DNA of 6,233 bases from Candidatus Aerophobota bacterium (GTDB lineage: Bacteria > Aerophobota > Aerophobia > Aerophobales > AE-B3A). Of the stretch, positions 5,306 through 6,233 are shown one piece after another; position 1 is the first letter of the stretch, and each line of letters opens with the position of its first letter. The notes under the pieces are model-generated. The model was not told the origin of the DNA, made no database searches, and saw nothing but the letters and a program-made list of their open reading frames with translations. Made by a program: the position numbers and the translations under genes. The stretch is from contig JAUWRE010000071.1 of NCBI GenBank assembly GCA_030610725.1, positions 1 through 6,233 of the forward strand, in the 5' to 3' direction.

Positions 5306-6178
5306 TCAAATAGGCGTTCCCTCTACCTGAGTCAACTGACGGAACCTTTCCATTAGTCTCTTGGTGAGGGGGCCAGCTACGCCCTTTCCAATAGTTCTTC
5401 CATCCACCCTGGTCACTGGTATAACCTCAGCAGCTGTCCCGGTAAGAAAACACTCATCACTATTATAGAGAGCAAAGGAAGTAAAAATATTCTCCTCAAC
5501 CGAAATTCCCTCTTTTTGTGCTATTTCTATAACTACATCCCGGGTAATTCCGCTGAGAATACCTACCCATACAGGAGGGGTAACTAGCTTTCCTTCTTTC
5601 ACAATGAATATGTTATCACCGGTACATTCAGCTATGTAACCATCTTTACTTAACATTATAGCTTCCGGCATTCCCTCCCGATTGGCTTCTATTTTGGCCA
5701 GAATATTATTAAGATAGTTTAGTGATTTAATTCGACAGTTCAGAGCCGAAGGAATATTTCTCCGTGTAGAAGCGATAATTACTTCCAGTCCTTTTTCATA
5801 AAGTTCTTCTGGATATATGCTTATCTTATCAGTAATAATAATGAGTTCCGCCTGAGGACACTTGCCAGGGTCTAAACCCAGGTCACCTTTCCCCCGGGAT
5901 ACTACTAACCTAATATAGGCATCCTTTAACTCATTCTTTCTCAGACTCTCCAATATCTTTTCCTTCAGCTGCCCTCGAGAAAGAGGAATTTCTAAACAGA
6001 TGGCCTTAGCTGATTCCCATAATCTCTGCAGGTGCTCATCCAGGCGGAAAACCCTTCCTCCATAAGCACGTATCCCTTCAAAAACACCATCTCCATAGAG
6101 AAATCCATGGTCAAAAACAGAAACCTTTGCTTCATCTTTGAGTACATACTCTCCGCTTACATAAACCCATTTACTCAT
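5306..6178 (-). CDS. ilvE: Branched-chain amino acid aminotransferase (PLP fold type IV)
   Basis: The enzyme interconverts branched-chain 2-oxo acids and valine, leucine or isoleucine, using glutamate as amino donor. The product from the chosen start has 290 residues and shows FLYGDGVFEGIRAY (26-39), RLDEHLQRLWESAK (45-58), the PLP-binding Lys151 in RIKSLNYLNN, Glu184 in AECTGDNIF, GILSGITR (206-213) and FLTGTAAEV (244-252). The wording VFEGIRAY plus RLDEHL favours a branched-chain enzyme; D-amino acid transaminase or aminodeoxychorismate lyase of the same fold are less likely. The frame is open to an ATG at 6199, but I choose the ATG at 6178: it has GAGGAG seven bases upstream (6191-6186), and the earlier ATG overlaps the -10 box. 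It is the first gene of the operon and is directly followed by ilvN, supporting a biosynthetic role. Confidence 0.92.
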   Translation of the reverse strand: MSKWVYVSGEYVLKDEAKVSVFDHGFLYGDGVFEGIRAYGGRVFRLDEHLQRLWESAKAICLEIPLSRGQLKEKILESLRKNELKDAYIRLVVSRGKGDLGLDPGKCPQAELIIITDKISIYPEELYEKGLEVIIASTRRNIPSALNCRIKSLNYLNNILAKIEANREGMPEAIMLSKDGYIAECTGDNIFIVKEGKLVTPPVWVGILSGITRDVVIEIAQKEGISVEENIFTSFALYNSDECFLTGTAAEVIPVTRVDGRTIGKGVAGPLTKRLMERFRQLTQVEGTPI

Positions 6179-6197
6179 TTCGCTGCTCCTCATTTGC

Positions 6198-6226
6198 ATC
6201 TTAACATAATCTCATTCTAGTGACAA
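6198..6226 (-). promoter_or_regulatory. Sigma70-type promoter of the ilvE operon
   Basis: On the minus strand TTGTCA (6226-6221, five of six matches to TTGACA) is followed after exactly 17 bases by TAAGAT (6203-6198, four of six matches to TATAAT), preceded by TGT, giving an extended -10 motif. Transcription would start around 6193-6190, at or just before the GAGGAG ribosome site, so the leader is only about 12-15 bases. That leaves no room for a T-box, leader-peptide attenuator or riboswitch, so any control of this operon would act at initiation or on the proteins themselves. Confidence 0.7.
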
Positions 6227-6233
6227 CCTATCC

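Noticed and set aside
4755..5330. A 191-codon plus-strand frame opposite ilvN
   Set aside because: It is antisense to a clear ilvN, starts inside ndk, has a serine/isoleucine-rich translation with no family resemblance, and is a shadow of the real gene.
6179..6199. ATG at 6199 as start of ilvE
   Set aside because: It overlaps the -10 box, and the ribosome site GAGGAG serves the ATG at 6178.
6179..6233. T-box or leader-peptide attenuator before ilvE
   Set aside because: The predicted transcript start leaves only about 12-15 leader bases.

Overview
The window carries one complete minus-strand operon, a second minus-strand gene behind it, and the first codons of a third. All supported genes run on the minus strand, so transcription goes from high to low coordinates. 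Reading in that direction the order is: promoter (6198-6226), ilvE (branched-chain aminotransferase), ilvN (acetolactate synthase regulatory subunit), ndk (nucleoside diphosphate kinase), a DUF1015/COG4198 gene, dprA (DNA processing protein), a 257-bp gap, an MttB-family corrinoid methyltransferase gene, a 218-bp gap with a likely promoter and leader, and the first eight codons of another gene cut by the window edge.

The organism is a bacterium: it has dprA, sigma70-like promoters and Shine-Dalgarno sites, at moderate GC. A full-length MttB homologue without pyrrolysine suggests an anaerobe with corrinoid-dependent methyl metabolism, perhaps from an uncultivated lineage. No ribosomal RNA or other phylogenetic marker is present, so I do not name a taxon. 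TAG ends three of the six complete genes (ilvN, DUF1015, dprA), which argues against routine TAG recoding.

Region 3049-6233: the first four genes are packed tightly (24, 15 and about 1 bp between them) behind a good promoter, and dprA follows 4 bp after the DUF1015 gene. They look like one transcript mixing branched-chain amino acid synthesis (IlvE, IlvN), nucleotide balance (Ndk), an uncharacterised protein with an ADGHHR motif, and DNA uptake/recombination (DprA). The catalytic subunit ilvB, the normal partner of ilvN, is absent, and the promoter directly before ilvE means it is not just upstream in the same transcript.

Region 1-3048: dprA ends inside a degenerate 7-bp tandem repeat. The gap before the methyltransferase holds an imperfect inverted repeat but no convincing promoter or terminator. 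After the methyltransferase comes the most interesting non-coding stretch: a TTGACA promoter, weak nested stems, a 24-codon open frame, a perfect AGGAGGTGAT ribosome binding site leading only into a two- or four-codon frame, then a second strong ribosome binding site in front of the truncated gene.

I see no CRISPR array, transposase, phage gene, tRNA or rRNA, and no clear new multi-gene system. The best candidates for novelty are the leader at 26-230, the heptamer array, the DUF1015 gene and the unusual operon composition.
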